Assembly: GCA_937906475.1 (NCBI GenBank)
Contig: CALCZA010000231.1
Location: 1 to 32,537 of the forward strand
Reading direction: 5' to 3'
DNA from: an uncultured bacterium
GTDB lineage: Bacteria > Planctomycetota > UBA1135 > UBA2386
Length of the DNA stretch: 32,537 nt
Shown in pieces: positions 23,254-32,314 of the stretch. The notes under the pieces were generated by a model. That model searched no databases. It was not told where the DNA came from and worked only from the letters and a program-made list of their open reading frames with translations. Position numbers and translations under genes: made by a program. Each line of letters opens with the position of its first letter. Within the stretch, counting starts at the first letter, position 1.

Positions 23254-24765
23254 TTGAGCGACGCCAGCGCCGTAGCCGTGCCGAAGGGCCATCCCCCCGG
23301 CCTTTACATGATGTTCTTCGCCGAGTTGTGGGAGCGGTTCTGCTACTACGGCATGCGCGCTCTGCTGGCGTTGTATGTCGTTCAGCAGTTCCACAAGCCA
23401 CAGGAAGAAGCGTCGCTGTCATTCGGAGCCTTTACCGCGCTCGTGTATGCGACTGGCATCTTTGGGGGTTACGTCGCAGACCGGGTGATTGGCTATCGCC
23501 GGTCGATCATTCTCGGCGGCCTGGTGATGGCTGCCGGTGAGTTCTGCCTGCTGGTGCCGTCCGAAGAGATGTTCTTGCTGGGACTCGCTGGCATCGTCGT
23601 CGGCAATGGATTGTTCAAGCCGAACATTTCGACGCTGGTCGGCAAGATGTACGAGCAGGGCGATCCGCGCCGCGACTCGGGCTTCACGATCTTCTACATG
23701 GGGATCAACATCGGTGCGCTGATGGCACCGCTCGTTTGCGTTGCCGTGTCCTACTGGATGGGCACGCCGGTATTCGAAGCCGATGGCATCACTGCCATCA
23801 TGAAGGACGGCGAGCAGGTCATCACGCCGGACTACCGCTGGGGCTTCGGCATCGCGGGCGCCGGCATGTTGCTCGGCATTGGAGTCTTCGCTCTCGGTGG
23901 TGCTCTGCTGGAAGGCAAGGGCGGCGTTCCGGTTGGCAAGGAAGGTTTCAAGTGGACCGTCATCACGACGCTGTGCTGCTTGGCCTTGACGCCATGCATC
24001 TACCTGTTGCTCGCATACAAGGAAGTTGCCGGTTATCTGCTGCTGACCTTGTCGGGTGCGATGATCGCGTTCCTGATCTACTCCGGGATGAAACTCGGCA
24101 GCGTGGTCTCGCAGCGCTTGACCGCGTTGATCATTCTACTGTTCGTCAATGCGCTCTTCTGGGCGTGCTTCGAACAGGCTGGCAACTCGCTAAACTTCTT
24201 TGCGCAGGACCATGTCGGCGAGCAAGGGGGCTTCAAGTTCGAATGGTTCCAATCGGTCAACCCGGTCTACATCATCGCGATTGCGCCGGTGTTCGCGTGG
24301 CTTTGGGTCTACCTATCCAAGCGCAACAAGAACCCGTCGATCCCCGCGAAGTTCGGCCTCGGCCTGATTCAAGTTGGTCTCGGCTTTGCGGTCTGCCTGT
24401 GGGCGATCTCGTCGTTCGAGTCAAACAGCACAGGCATGTTCCTGTCGCTGTTCCTGGTCTACCTGTTCCACACCACTGGTGAACTCTGTGTTTCGCCAGT
24501 TGGCTTGTCGATGGTGACCAAACTCGCGCCGGCACACATGACTGGCATGGTGATGGGGGCGTGGTTCTTGTCGATCTCGATGGGCAACTACGTCGCTGGC
24601 ATCTTCTCGGCACTCGCGAGTGAAGGTGCTCCGGCAGGCGCAGGTGCACCGCTCAGCGGCTACACCGGCGCCTACACGCCGATCCTCTACATGTCGGTTG
24701 GTGCGGGCATCCTGTTGTTGCTGCTCGCTAAGCCGATCAACAAGTTGATGCACGGCGTCAAGTAG
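23254..24765 (+). CDS. POT-family proton-dependent oligopeptide transporter (first copy)
   Basis: A 503-residue inner-membrane symporter (MFS fold) that imports di- and tripeptides with protons. The family signatures are intact: ExxERF at 24-29 in FFAELWERFCYYG, GNGLFKPNIS at 117-125, FYMGINIGA at 147-155, the TM7 acidic position Glu307 in FWACFEQAG, and Glu410 in TTGELCVSP of TM10. The start codon is TTG at 23254, well supported by AGGAG at 23243-23247. A paralogue follows after 87 bp with a hairpin in between. The peptides could come from the secreted peptidases encoded in this window (inference from content, not from an operon). Confidence 0.95.
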   Translation: MSDASAVAVPKGHPPGLYMMFFAELWERFCYYGMRALLALYVVQQFHKPQEEASLSFGAFTALVYATGIFGGYVADRVIGYRRSIILGGLVMAAGEFCLLVPSEEMFLLGLAGIVVGNGLFKPNISTLVGKMYEQGDPRRDSGFTIFYMGINIGALMAPLVCVAVSYWMGTPVFEADGITAIMKDGEQVITPDYRWGFGIAGAGMLLGIGVFALGGALLEGKGGVPVGKEGFKWTVITTLCCLALTPCIYLLLAYKEVAGYLLLTLSGAMIAFLIYSGMKLGSVVSQRLTALIILLFVNALFWACFEQAGNSLNFFAQDHVGEQGGFKFEWFQSVNPVYIIAIAPVFAWLWVYLSKRNKNPSIPAKFGLGLIQVGLGFAVCLWAISSFESNSTGMFLSLFLVYLFHTTGELCVSPVGLSMVTKLAPAHMTGMVMGAWFLSISMGNYVAGIFSALASEGAPAGAGAPLSGYTGAYTPILYMSVGAGILLLLLAKPINKLMHGVK

Positions 24766-24788
24766 CCCGACGCCTGCTGCCCCTACTC

Positions 24789-24810
24789 GCGGCCGTCGTC
24801 TGACGGCCGC
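24789..24810 (+). terminator. Strong hairpin between the two POT genes
   Basis: GCGGCCGTC (24789-24797) pairs perfectly with GACGGCCGC (24802-24810) around GTCT, followed by the pyrimidine-rich TCTCGTTCCT. It is a terminator or attenuator that would separate or lower expression of the second copy. Confidence 0.65.
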
Positions 24811-24852
24811 TCTCGTTCCTACTGACTGCTCCCTTTTCCCCTTACGCAAACC

Positions 24853-26817
24853 ATGTTCACTGGCCACCCCAAAGGTCTCTTCCGGCTGTTCTTCATCGAG
24901 ATGTGGGAACGCCTCGCGTTCTACACGATGGTCGGCATCCTGTTGCTCTACGCGACGGACACCGAAACCGGTGGCCTAGGCTGGTCGAAGGACACGGGCA
25001 ACGAGATCTACGGTCTCTACCTCGCGTTCGTCTACTTCACGCCCTACGTCGGTGGCTTGCTCGCTGACCGCTTCCTTGGCTATCGCAAGGCGGTGTTGAT
25101 CGGCGGGTTGTTGTTTGCGACGGGGTTCTTCCTGTTGGCGACCGGCCAACCTTGGGCGTTCCCGGTTGGGTTGGTGTTCCTTTGCTGCGGTAACGGCTTC
25201 TTCAAGCCGACGATCTCAGCGATGGTTGGCAACCTCTATGCGAAGGGAGATCCGAAGCGCGATGCGGGCTTCAACATCTTCTACATGGGGATCAACATCG
25301 GTGCGTTCATCGCCAACTTCCTGGCGGCGATCATGCGCAACGCATTCTTCTGGGAGGCGATCTTCATCGCGGCTGGCATTGGCATGCTGATCTCGGTCAC
25401 GATTCTGTTGGCCAGTTGGAAGGTGCTCGAGCGGGCCGATCCGCCGCCAAAGACCAACCCAGAAGACACGCCGTTCTCCGAGATCATGAAGAAGATCCTC
25501 GGCCCGGCACTCGCGATCGGTGTCGCTGGTTGGGCGGTTGCCAACTACCTGCTGCCGGCTGAGATGACCAAACTCGTCAAGCCGACGGACTTTGGCTTCT
25601 TGCTTGGCTCCATTCCGATCCTGTTGTTCTTCGCGAGGCTGTCTAACAAGGCCGCTGAGGACGAGAAGCCGGGTCTGAAGGCACTGCTGCCGATCTATCT
25701 GGCAGGCGGCACGTTCTTCATGGTGCTGCACCTCAACGGCAGCGCGATGACGACGTGGGCCAACGACAACACGGCGCGTCAACTCGGCCAGAACGACCCG
25801 ATCGTCATGATCGCGGACGCCGTTACTGTTGGCGGCGACACCGTGTTCGCAGGCAATGCTCACCCGAGCTACTACAGCAACGCCGCGGCTGATATTCCGC
25901 GCCCCAACAAGTCGACGCTGCTGCCGATCGCGACGGCCGGTCAGGAGAAGATGTTTGGCCAGAAGAAGATGGGGCAGGCCAACCTCGATGAATTGACGAA
26001 GAGCATGCCACTGGACGTCAAAGTCGAGGTGCTGCCGATTGGCGGCGAACTCACGGACGAACAGAAGCAGTGGAAGAAATACAGTGTCGATGTCTTCGCG
26101 TCGGTGAATCTCGAGGAAGGCACGGACTCGCACGGCGTCAAGACGGTTAGCGTCAAGTCCGAAGGCGACGCGCTCAAACGAGTCGCCTTCGTGCGCACCG
26201 ATGGCACCAAGAAGTACGCGACTTACTTGGTGACGCCGGAGAAGTTCGACACGCTCTACGAAGGCGATCCGCCGCAGATCGAAGAGGGCGGCGAATACCT
26301 GAAGACCGCCAACTCGGAGCTCTACCAATCGTGGAACGCGTTCTTCGTCGTGATCTTCACGCCGCTGATCATGTTGTTCTTCGCTCGCTTGCTTAAGAGG
26401 GGCGTCGACTTCAGCACGGCACGCAAGATCCTAGCGGGCATGGTCATCACTGGCGGCGCGGCGTTGTTCATGGTGATCGCTGGCTTCTCCTCCGACAACG
26501 GCGCCGTCAAGGTGAGCGGGATGTGGTTAATGGGCTTCTATGCCATGATCACCGTCGGCGAGCTATTCCTGTCGCCGATGGCGCTGTCGCTAGTGACCAA
26601 GCTGAGTCCGTCGCGCTTCGTCGGCCTGACGATGGGTGGCTGGTTCTTCGCCACGGCCGTAGGCAACAAGTTCTCCGGCTTCCTCGGAGTGCTACAAGGC
26701 GCGATGGAGCCCGCGTGGTTCTTCTTGGTGATCGCCGGTGCCGCTGGCGTCGTCGCGCTCTACATCCTCTCGGTGCTACCGAAGCTGGACGCGGCCATCA
26801 AGAAATACGGCGTTTAA
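24853..26817 (+). CDS. POT-family peptide transporter with large periplasmic insert (second copy)
   Basis: A 654-residue membrane protein, about 150 residues longer than its neighbour. ExxER is kept (Glu16, Glu19, Arg20 in FFIEMWERLAFYT), as are GNGFFKPTIS (113-122), FYMGINIGA (143-151) and Glu569 in VGELFLSP. Two differences stand out. The TM7 position that is Glu in the first copy aligns with His293 (FFMVLHLNGSAM). Between TM7 and TM8, residues about 308-488 form a hydrophilic insert predicted to lie in the periplasm. Long-insert POTs occur in other bacteria, and the eukaryotic PepT proteins carry their extracellular domain elsewhere (TM9-TM10), from family knowledge. Peptide import is likely but specificity or coupling may differ. 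ATG start without SD. Confidence 0.92.
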   Translation: MFTGHPKGLFRLFFIEMWERLAFYTMVGILLLYATDTETGGLGWSKDTGNEIYGLYLAFVYFTPYVGGLLADRFLGYRKAVLIGGLLFATGFFLLATGQPWAFPVGLVFLCCGNGFFKPTISAMVGNLYAKGDPKRDAGFNIFYMGINIGAFIANFLAAIMRNAFFWEAIFIAAGIGMLISVTILLASWKVLERADPPPKTNPEDTPFSEIMKKILGPALAIGVAGWAVANYLLPAEMTKLVKPTDFGFLLGSIPILLFFARLSNKAAEDEKPGLKALLPIYLAGGTFFMVLHLNGSAMTTWANDNTARQLGQNDPIVMIADAVTVGGDTVFAGNAHPSYYSNAAADIPRPNKSTLLPIATAGQEKMFGQKKMGQANLDELTKSMPLDVKVEVLPIGGELTDEQKQWKKYSVDVFASVNLEEGTDSHGVKTVSVKSEGDALKRVAFVRTDGTKKYATYLVTPEKFDTLYEGDPPQIEEGGEYLKTANSELYQSWNAFFVVIFTPLIMLFFARLLKRGVDFSTARKILAGMVITGGAALFMVIAGFSSDNGAVKVSGMWLMGFYAMITVGELFLSPMALSLVTKLSPSRFVGLTMGGWFFATAVGNKFSGFLGVLQGAMEPAWFFLVIAGAAGVVALYILSVLPKLDAAIKKYGV

Positions 26818-26858
26818 TCCGATGCACTTAGCCGGTGCCTCGCGCATCGGAAGCCTCC

Positions 26859-26890
26859 ACGGCCCTGCGGCATTCGTGTCGCGGGGCCGT
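26859..26890 (+). terminator. Hairpin after the second POT gene
   Basis: The 11-base arm at 26859-26869 (ACGGCCCTGCG) pairs with 26880-26890 (CGCGGGGCCGT) with one T-G pair and a 10-base loop. It starts 41 bases after the stop and would end the POT transcript ahead of the acyltransferase gene. Confidence 0.6.
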
Positions 26891-26928
26891 TGTGTGAATG
26901 AGGCTCTAATCGCAACATTTGATCTAGC

Positions 26929-28053
26929 ATGACCGCCTCGCCACAACCCGAACGCATCGCGTCACTCGATGGAGTGCGCGGCCTCGCGATCCTGTTTGTG
27001 TTGGTGTTCCACTGCTTGTTCATTGCGCCGGGGTTCGACCTCGACCCATTGACGCATCCGTATGCGTGCGTGGCGGCGCTTGGTTGGGCTGGCGTGGACG
27101 TATTCTTCGTGCTCAGTGGATTCCTGATCACGGGCATCCTGGTGCGCAGCAAGGGCGGCCCGATTGGGGCGTACTTCCGGAACTTCTACATGCGCCGGTC
27201 CTTGCGCATCTTTCCGCTCTACTTCCTGGTGATGTGGTTGTTGCTGTTCGTGCTCGATCGACCTGGGGCGATCGGCGAAGAGAAGCTGTCCTACTTGCTC
27301 TACTACCAGAACATTCGCTACGCCTGCTTCGGCGAGTTGGTGACCGACCCAGCGCGCCTCATTACGTGGTCGCTGGCGATTGAAGAGCAATTCTACTTGG
27401 TCTGGCCAGCCATCGTCTGGTGGTTGTCCGAGCGTGCTTTGCGTCGTGTCTGCGCTGCGATGATTGTCGCCGCGATTGTCTTGCGGTTTGTGCTCTTGTC
27501 GCAGGGCTTCGAGGACGCGCACTTCCTGACCCCGTGTCGAATGGATGCGCTCGCGGTCGGCGCTTGGCTGGCGGTTTCGCCACCGCCTCGAGCCTGGTTG
27601 GGAACGGCAGCTACGTCGCTGGGGCTCGGTGGACTCCTGGCGACCGCATACTTCAGTGGCAGTTCGTTGCCGGATTCACCCGGCCAGCAGCAGTGGGGTC
27701 TGATCGCCGCGCTCGCGCTTGGCGTTGGCTTGCTAACTCTCGCGCGTTCGGCTCCTCGCTTGACCCCGCTGTTCACGTGGTGGCCGTTGCGCTCGTTGGG
27801 CAAATACAGCTACTGCATATACCTGACCCACTACCTGGTGTTCGACTACTACGCTTGGCACGTGAGATATCTGAAAGTCAGCGATCCTGAGATCCTGCGC
27901 GGCTGGATCCAGGATTACGGACCGCTATCGATGGTGCTGGCCTTTACCACCTTGTGCGTCGCAACTACCTGGGTGTTGGCGTTCATCAGTTGGCACGCTT
28001 TCGAACGCTGGTTCCTGTACTTGAAGCGGTACTTCCCGAGCGTCAGTCGGTAA
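26929..28053 (+). CDS. Acyltransferase 3 family membrane protein (OafA/YrhL type)
   Basis: A 374-residue protein with about ten membrane helices. Family motifs: RIASLDGVRGLAILFVLVFH at 9-28 with the conserved His28; GVDVFFVLSGFLITG at 55-69; RRSLRIFPLYF at 89-99; and TWSLAIEEQFYLVWP at 146-160. Members transfer acyl groups, often acetyl, to sugars of lipopolysaccharide, peptidoglycan or exopolysaccharide at the inner membrane. The target is unknown; the sugar-nucleotide genes at the right end of the window make an envelope polysaccharide plausible (inference). No C-terminal SGNH domain is attached, so it is a stand-alone acyltransferase. ATG start, no SD. It ends 13 bases before the convergent DinG-like gene. 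Confidence 0.92.
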   Translation: MTASPQPERIASLDGVRGLAILFVLVFHCLFIAPGFDLDPLTHPYACVAALGWAGVDVFFVLSGFLITGILVRSKGGPIGAYFRNFYMRRSLRIFPLYFLVMWLLLFVLDRPGAIGEEKLSYLLYYQNIRYACFGELVTDPARLITWSLAIEEQFYLVWPAIVWWLSERALRRVCAAMIVAAIVLRFVLLSQGFEDAHFLTPCRMDALAVGAWLAVSPPPRAWLGTAATSLGLGGLLATAYFSGSSLPDSPGQQQWGLIAALALGVGLLTLARSAPRLTPLFTWWPLRSLGKYSYCIYLTHYLVFDYYAWHVRYLKVSDPEILRGWIQDYGPLSMVLAFTTLCVATTWVLAFISWHAFERWFLYLKRYFPSVSR

Positions 28054-28066
28054 GTCCTATGAGCGG

Positions 28067-30034
28067 TTAGTGTTCGGTCTGGTAGTCGTCCGAGAACGGC
28101 AGCGCACTAACGAACTTGCGCCCGTAGCCCTTGGTGCGCACCCGCGGATCCATCAGCACCACCTTGCCGCGGTCAGCGTCGCCCCGGATCAGTCGGCCGA
28201 AGCCCTGCCGGAACTTCAGGATCGCTTCCGGCAGCGAGTGGTCACCGAACGGATCCTTGCCGCGCTCTTTCAGCAACTTCATGCGCGCTTGGGTTAGCGG
28301 GTGGCCGGGACTCGCGAACGGCAACTTGGTCACAACCAGTAGCGACAACGCTTTGCCGCGCACATCGATGCCTTCCCATAGGCTGTCGGTGCCGATCAAT
28401 ACCGACGTCTCTTCTTCGCGTTTGCGTTCGAGCAGGCGCGACAACGGTGCCTCCCCTTGTACGAGCAACTCGATACCTTCGTTGTTGAGTCGTGGGCGCA
28501 ACGCCTGGGCTAGATTGCGCACGAAGTCCCACGACGTGCACAGAATTAAGGCGCGACCGCCATTGTCGATGACGTGCTGCAGGGTGCGTTCTGCGACTTC
28601 GCGGCGATACGAGTGGGACTCGCGCGAAGGGTCGGGCATCGCTTCTTCGATGACAAACTCGACTGCGCGGTCATAGTCGAATGGTGAACCGACGCGCAGC
28701 GTGTTCGCTTGGTCGAGCCCGAGTTGGCCGCGCAACCAAGAGAAGTCGTTGTCGTCATCGGTCGCCAACGTCGCGCTGGTCAATACGGCCGTTGCGCCGC
28801 CTTGCCAGAGGTGCTTGCGCAAGGTCGAGCTGACATCGAGCGGCGCGCCGCACAGCAGTGTGCCGTTGCGCGATGGTTCTAGCCATCGCACCAGTGGCGT
28901 TTCCGAAGCCGGGTTGTGCATGCATAACGCGCGCAGCATTGCACACAGGGAGTCGAGTCCATTGGCGCGCGCTTGCAGTTCCATCTGGACATCGACTTGC
29001 TCGACGCGCATCGCCGCTGTCGCCAACTCGCCACTCAACGCACGCAGAACGGGGGATAGGGCCTCGTCGACGTCACTTTCGTAAAGCGCGAGGCTCTCGC
29101 TGGTACCGCCAGCACGTTGGCGTTCTTGCAGCGAGTCGAAGAACGCTTCGCTGAGGATGTGCGCGTCCTCCCACAGCATTCGCCCAGCGGGGCTTACAAA
29201 CCGGGCCAGCAGCGACTTGTCACTGCGGCGCTTGTGAATGCGGCTCAGGTGCCAGCCAACCGACGAGCGCCCGATGCGCATGCCAAGGCTTTCCGTCGCG
29301 GTGCGTTCGAGGTGGTGGGCTTCGTCAAAGATCACCACGCGGTGGGCGGGCAGATACGAAGCGCCAGCGATGCGCAAAGCCAAGTCGGCGAAGTAGAGCG
29401 AGTGGTTGACGATCAGCACCTGCGCCGTCTGCATGCGGCGGCGAGCCCTTTGCCAGTGGCACTGGTTGTAGTGCTTGCACGTGCGATTTAGGCAGTTGCC
29501 GTGTTCGGCTTGCACCGCCTCCCAGACCTCTGGCCGCGGCGGGAACTCGAGGTCCTGGCGCGTGCCGTCCTTAGTCGTCATCGACCAGTCGACGATGCGT
29601 TGCAACTGCGTGCTTCGCTCGGGATCGTCGAACAGGCTCTTCTCGCGTTCCGCCTGGTGCATGCGCCGGAGGCACACGTAGTTGTTGCGGCCGATCGCTG
29701 TGACCGACGACCACTCAAACGGCAGCACGGCGTGCAAGAACGGCAGGTCCTTGCCGTCGAGTTGTTCTTGCAGCGCGATGGTGCGCGTTGAGATGACGAC
29801 TGGACCTTCGCCCTGGTGGCTCTCGGCATACATCGCGGCCGGCAGTAAGTAGGCGAACGACTTGCCGGTGCCGGTGCCCGCTTCGGCGATCAGATGGCGA
29901 CGGTTCTTGAGCGCCTCGGCGACAGCTTGGCTGAAATCGAGTTGCTGCGATCGAACCTCGAAGTCCGGCAGGCGGCGCGCAATCGGTCCTTCGGGGCCGA
30001 GCAGCGCTTGAACGTCGAGGGGATCATCAGTCAC
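28067..30034 (-). CDS. dinG: DinG/YoaA-like iron-sulfur DNA helicase
   Basis: A 655-residue XPD-type superfamily 2 helicase that unwinds DNA 5'-3' and is linked in relatives to damage and R-loop repair. Walker A is EAGTGTGKS at 51-59. Four cysteines, Cys121, Cys181, Cys186 and Cys192, are spaced as in the family's iron-sulfur cluster. DEAHHLE is at 237-243. LLVVTKLPFASPGHPL and FRQGFGRLIRGDADRG are the C-terminal helicase motifs. No N-terminal exonuclease domain is present, so it matches the short DinG/YoaA form. The start is GTG at 30034 and the first 8 bases overlap the end of the upstream membrane protein gene, indicating coupled translation. Confidence 0.92.
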   Translation of the reverse strand: MTDDPLDVQALLGPEGPIARRLPDFEVRSQQLDFSQAVAEALKNRRHLIAEAGTGTGKSFAYLLPAAMYAESHQGEGPVVISTRTIALQEQLDGKDLPFLHAVLPFEWSSVTAIGRNNYVCLRRMHQAEREKSLFDDPERSTQLQRIVDWSMTTKDGTRQDLEFPPRPEVWEAVQAEHGNCLNRTCKHYNQCHWQRARRRMQTAQVLIVNHSLYFADLALRIAGASYLPAHRVVIFDEAHHLERTATESLGMRIGRSSVGWHLSRIHKRRSDKSLLARFVSPAGRMLWEDAHILSEAFFDSLQERQRAGGTSESLALYESDVDEALSPVLRALSGELATAAMRVEQVDVQMELQARANGLDSLCAMLRALCMHNPASETPLVRWLEPSRNGTLLCGAPLDVSSTLRKHLWQGGATAVLTSATLATDDDNDFSWLRGQLGLDQANTLRVGSPFDYDRAVEFVIEEAMPDPSRESHSYRREVAERTLQHVIDNGGRALILCTSWDFVRNLAQALRPRLNNEGIELLVQGEAPLSRLLERKREEETSVLIGTDSLWEGIDVRGKALSLLVVTKLPFASPGHPLTQARMKLLKERGKDPFGDHSLPEAILKFRQGFGRLIRGDADRGKVVLMDPRVRTKGYGRKFVSALPFSDDYQTEH

Positions 30035-30878
30035 CGGTTGGAAGGCCCTGGATGCGCGTCAAAGGTGTGTGGAGGAAATCTTGCGGCAGCAGCAACCGGT
30101 TCCAGTGCGGGAACCGGCGATCGTGCAGCACGGGTAGCGCCTCGGAGCGAATCTTGTTCGTCCAGTTTTGGAGCCGAATGCCGAGCGCACCGCGAGCACG
30201 AACCCAGTGTCGATTCTTACGCATTCGAGCGCGGTGGTCACGGAACTCATACGTAACTGTCAGCATCTCTGGCAAGACGTGCTTCACTGGCCGCACGTCA
30301 ACCACGCGTCCGACTGAGACATCGCCGTGGATCAACACCTGTCGCAGTTGGAACATCGCTGTCAGCCAGGTCAGCAAGATTAAGGCGCCTGGGATAACCA
30401 TGGCCACGATCCAAAACTGTGCGTAGAGCCATCGTCGGTCGGCGCGCATCACGCCGCCTTGCACGCGGTTGATGTTGGGGAACTTCGTGAGCACCTCGAC
30501 AGGGACTGCGTCGCCGAGCTTGTAGCTGCCTGCCGGTACGAAACTGCAACCGTATAAGTCGACGGCCTGCTGCTGCGAACTCGATCCTTCGGGCAGCCAC
30601 GGTGCGAGATAGTGCACGTCATCCCAATCCTGATCGTCGAAGCGGATTGCCGATTGCATTTTTTGCACGATTCCTTCGATGACTTCGGTTGGGCCGTTGT
30701 CGAGTCGCTGGCCCCACGAGAACGTGCCGCTCGATTGCAGGAACATGGCCCACGCAATCAGGCTGCCGAGCACGACTAGGTTTCCGCCGATCACGAGCAG
30801 CGGCCAGCGATGGGCGAGCATCGGTCGGAGGCGCGCACGTCTAGGTGCCGGCGGAATGCTGCGCACTTCGTGTTGCAT
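30027..30878 (-). CDS. Two-helix membrane protein, DUF3592-like
   Basis: A 283-residue protein. Membrane helices are at about 26-47 and 154-176. The segment between them faces outside and contains GSYKLGDAVPVEVLTKFPNI followed by NRVQGG, resembling the 'v.V.Y.p.nP..s.v..g' pattern of DUF3592 proteins. The cytoplasmic C-terminal part (about 185-283) contains a second similar beta-rich unit (VGRVVDVRPVKHVLPEMLTV then TYEFRDH). Function unknown. The gene is the first of a pair with the DinG-like helicase and its stop codon lies inside that gene. ATG at 30878, no SD. Confidence 0.6.
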   Translation of the reverse strand: MQHEVRSIPPAPRRARLRPMLAHRWPLLVIGGNLVVLGSLIAWAMFLQSSGTFSWGQRLDNGPTEVIEGIVQKMQSAIRFDDQDWDDVHYLAPWLPEGSSSQQQAVDLYGCSFVPAGSYKLGDAVPVEVLTKFPNINRVQGGVMRADRRWLYAQFWIVAMVIPGALILLTWLTAMFQLRQVLIHGDVSVGRVVDVRPVKHVLPEMLTVTYEFRDHRARMRKNRHWVRARGALGIRLQNWTNKIRSEALPVLHDRRFPHWNRLLLPQDFLHTPLTRIQGLPTGD

Positions 30879-30899
30879 ACCAGTGGTGCCGCCGCGGTC

Positions 30900-32009
30900 C
30901 TATGAGCCGTAGATCGTCTCGATCGCCGCTTTCATCGTGATGAGGTCGTCCGGCGTCTTGATCGGCAGGAAGCGCGATTGCGGGCCTTCGCGCGGGATTT
31001 TGAGGTAGTTGGTTGGCAAGTGCGCCGTCAGTTCGCCGATTAGGTGTTCGATTTGCACCGCCGTGCGGCCATCGGCCTTCTTTTCGACGTAGTAGCGCCC
31101 CAGTTCGACGGGAGTCGCAAGTGCTACTGCCGTGAACGTGATCGTATTGCAGTTGAAGACGTCGACAATGCTGCTGTCAAACCCCTGCGGGTAGCGCAGT
31201 TGCTCAACGAGTTGCATGTGGCCGTTGTAGGTGTAGGGCGCGCCGCCGGCATCGCCTTGCCACTTGGGCGCGAGTTCGGTCGTCATCTGCTGGCCGCTCT
31301 TGATGTGGTGGCCGAGCACGATGGGGCTGGCCAGGGCGCCGAGGTTGTCGACGTTGCGAACGAACACGTACTTGCCGCCGCCGTCGATGAATCGTTGCAA
31401 GCAGCCGGACTCGCGGATCGCCGCAGCGAAGTCCCCGTGGCCGGGGCCGTAGGGGGACGTTTCGCCGTTGTCGAGGCGGAATACTTCGCCGCTTTGGGTC
31501 ATGCGCAACGCCACGAACTGGGTGAAGTGTTCGACGTCGCTTGGCTTCGCCCCGAAGTTGTCGTTGGCCGCGAAGTGTTCCTTGGTGGCAGCGTCGGTCG
31601 CGAAGCTGTTCATTAAGTAGACCGGGATCCGGCCATTAGCTGCCTTGGCGATTTCACGTGCATTGTCGATCGCCATACCAAGGAACGAGCGGTCGTTGCG
31701 AACCGGCACGACGCCTTTGACGACCCCGCCGAAGCGCGTCGCCATGCCGCCATTCAGAACGCAGACGGCAAGCTCGCCGTTCTTGATGGCTTGGGTGCCG
31801 AGGTCGTGCAGTTCTTGCCACTCGTTGGTGCCAGGTTCGGGCAACTCGTGGATGCGGTCGGCAGGCGGCGCACTGAGCTCGCCAGTGACCAGGTTGTTGG
31901 ACTCTGAGAACGTGCCGTCCTTGACCTTCTGCTGCCATTCTTCTTGCAGCTCCTGGTTGTGACCATAGCGGGAAAGGGACTCGAGACTCTTTGGATCGGA
32001 TGCGGACAC
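30900..32009 (-). CDS. UDPGP-family UDP-sugar pyrophosphorylase
   Basis: A 369-residue cytoplasmic enzyme from GTG 32009. The frame continues upstream to 32162, but that segment (Cys/Pro/Ser-rich, no homologous pattern) does not look like part of the protein. VLNGGMATRFGGVVKGVVPV at 84-103 is the nucleotide-binding loop of the UTP:sugar-1-phosphate uridylyltransferase fold (LNGGxGTR...K). GPGHGD at 188-193 and VRNVDNLGA at 217-225 (metal/sugar site, N-x-DN) follow. Members make UDP-glucose, UDP-GlcNAc or other UDP-sugars; UDP-glucose is favoured because the divergent neighbour is UDP-glucose dehydrogenase (inference). No SD at either start. Confidence 0.85.
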   Translation of the reverse strand: MSASDPKSLESLSRYGHNQELQEEWQQKVKDGTFSESNNLVTGELSAPPADRIHELPEPGTNEWQELHDLGTQAIKNGELAVCVLNGGMATRFGGVVKGVVPVRNDRSFLGMAIDNAREIAKAANGRIPVYLMNSFATDAATKEHFAANDNFGAKPSDVEHFTQFVALRMTQSGEVFRLDNGETSPYGPGHGDFAAAIRESGCLQRFIDGGGKYVFVRNVDNLGALASPIVLGHHIKSGQQMTTELAPKWQGDAGGAPYTYNGHMQLVEQLRYPQGFDSSIVDVFNCNTITFTAVALATPVELGRYYVEKKADGRTAVQIEHLIGELTAHLPTNYLKIPREGPQSRFLPIKTPDDLITMKAAIETIYGS

Positions 32010-32314
32010 GTGGTGCAGGCTACTACGATGGGCGAGAGGATCCACGGAGCAGGCGGCCGGAATCGGTTGGCCGATGGGCGTAAAAAAGGGAGAGAGGCAA
32101 TCTGTTGACTGCAATCGAGCCGGATCTGGTGCCGTCGGGAGTCTGTCGTTACAACATCCCAACCCGATTCTCTAGCCAGGGCTTTTCGTCCCCTAGCTGC
32201 GGTGGCATCGGGGGGGCCGGTCCGTCCTTGTGCCAGTGCTCGACGCCGGTCGATTGTGCATATTCAGGGAATGCGAGCGGTGCGTTCAGCCAGAAACTCA
32301 AACCTTAGTTCGTT
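32010..32314. other. 305-bp divergent gap between the pyrophosphorylase and ugd
   Basis: It must carry promoters for both genes. A TTGACT that could be a -35 lies near 32103-32108 on the plus strand, but no matching -10 is seen at the right distance. A run of six A's follows GGCG near 32079. No convincing ORF or RNA was found. Confidence 0.4.

Noticed and set aside
25216..26328. 370-codon minus-strand ORF opposite the second POT gene
   Set aside because: It is an antisense shadow (Arg/Asp/His-rich, no motif), while the plus frame is a clear transporter.
32010..32162. Upstream extension of the pyrophosphorylase frame
   Set aside because: Its composition is unlike the enzyme, it matches no family pattern and it would fill the divergent promoter region. 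GTG 32009 is a better start.
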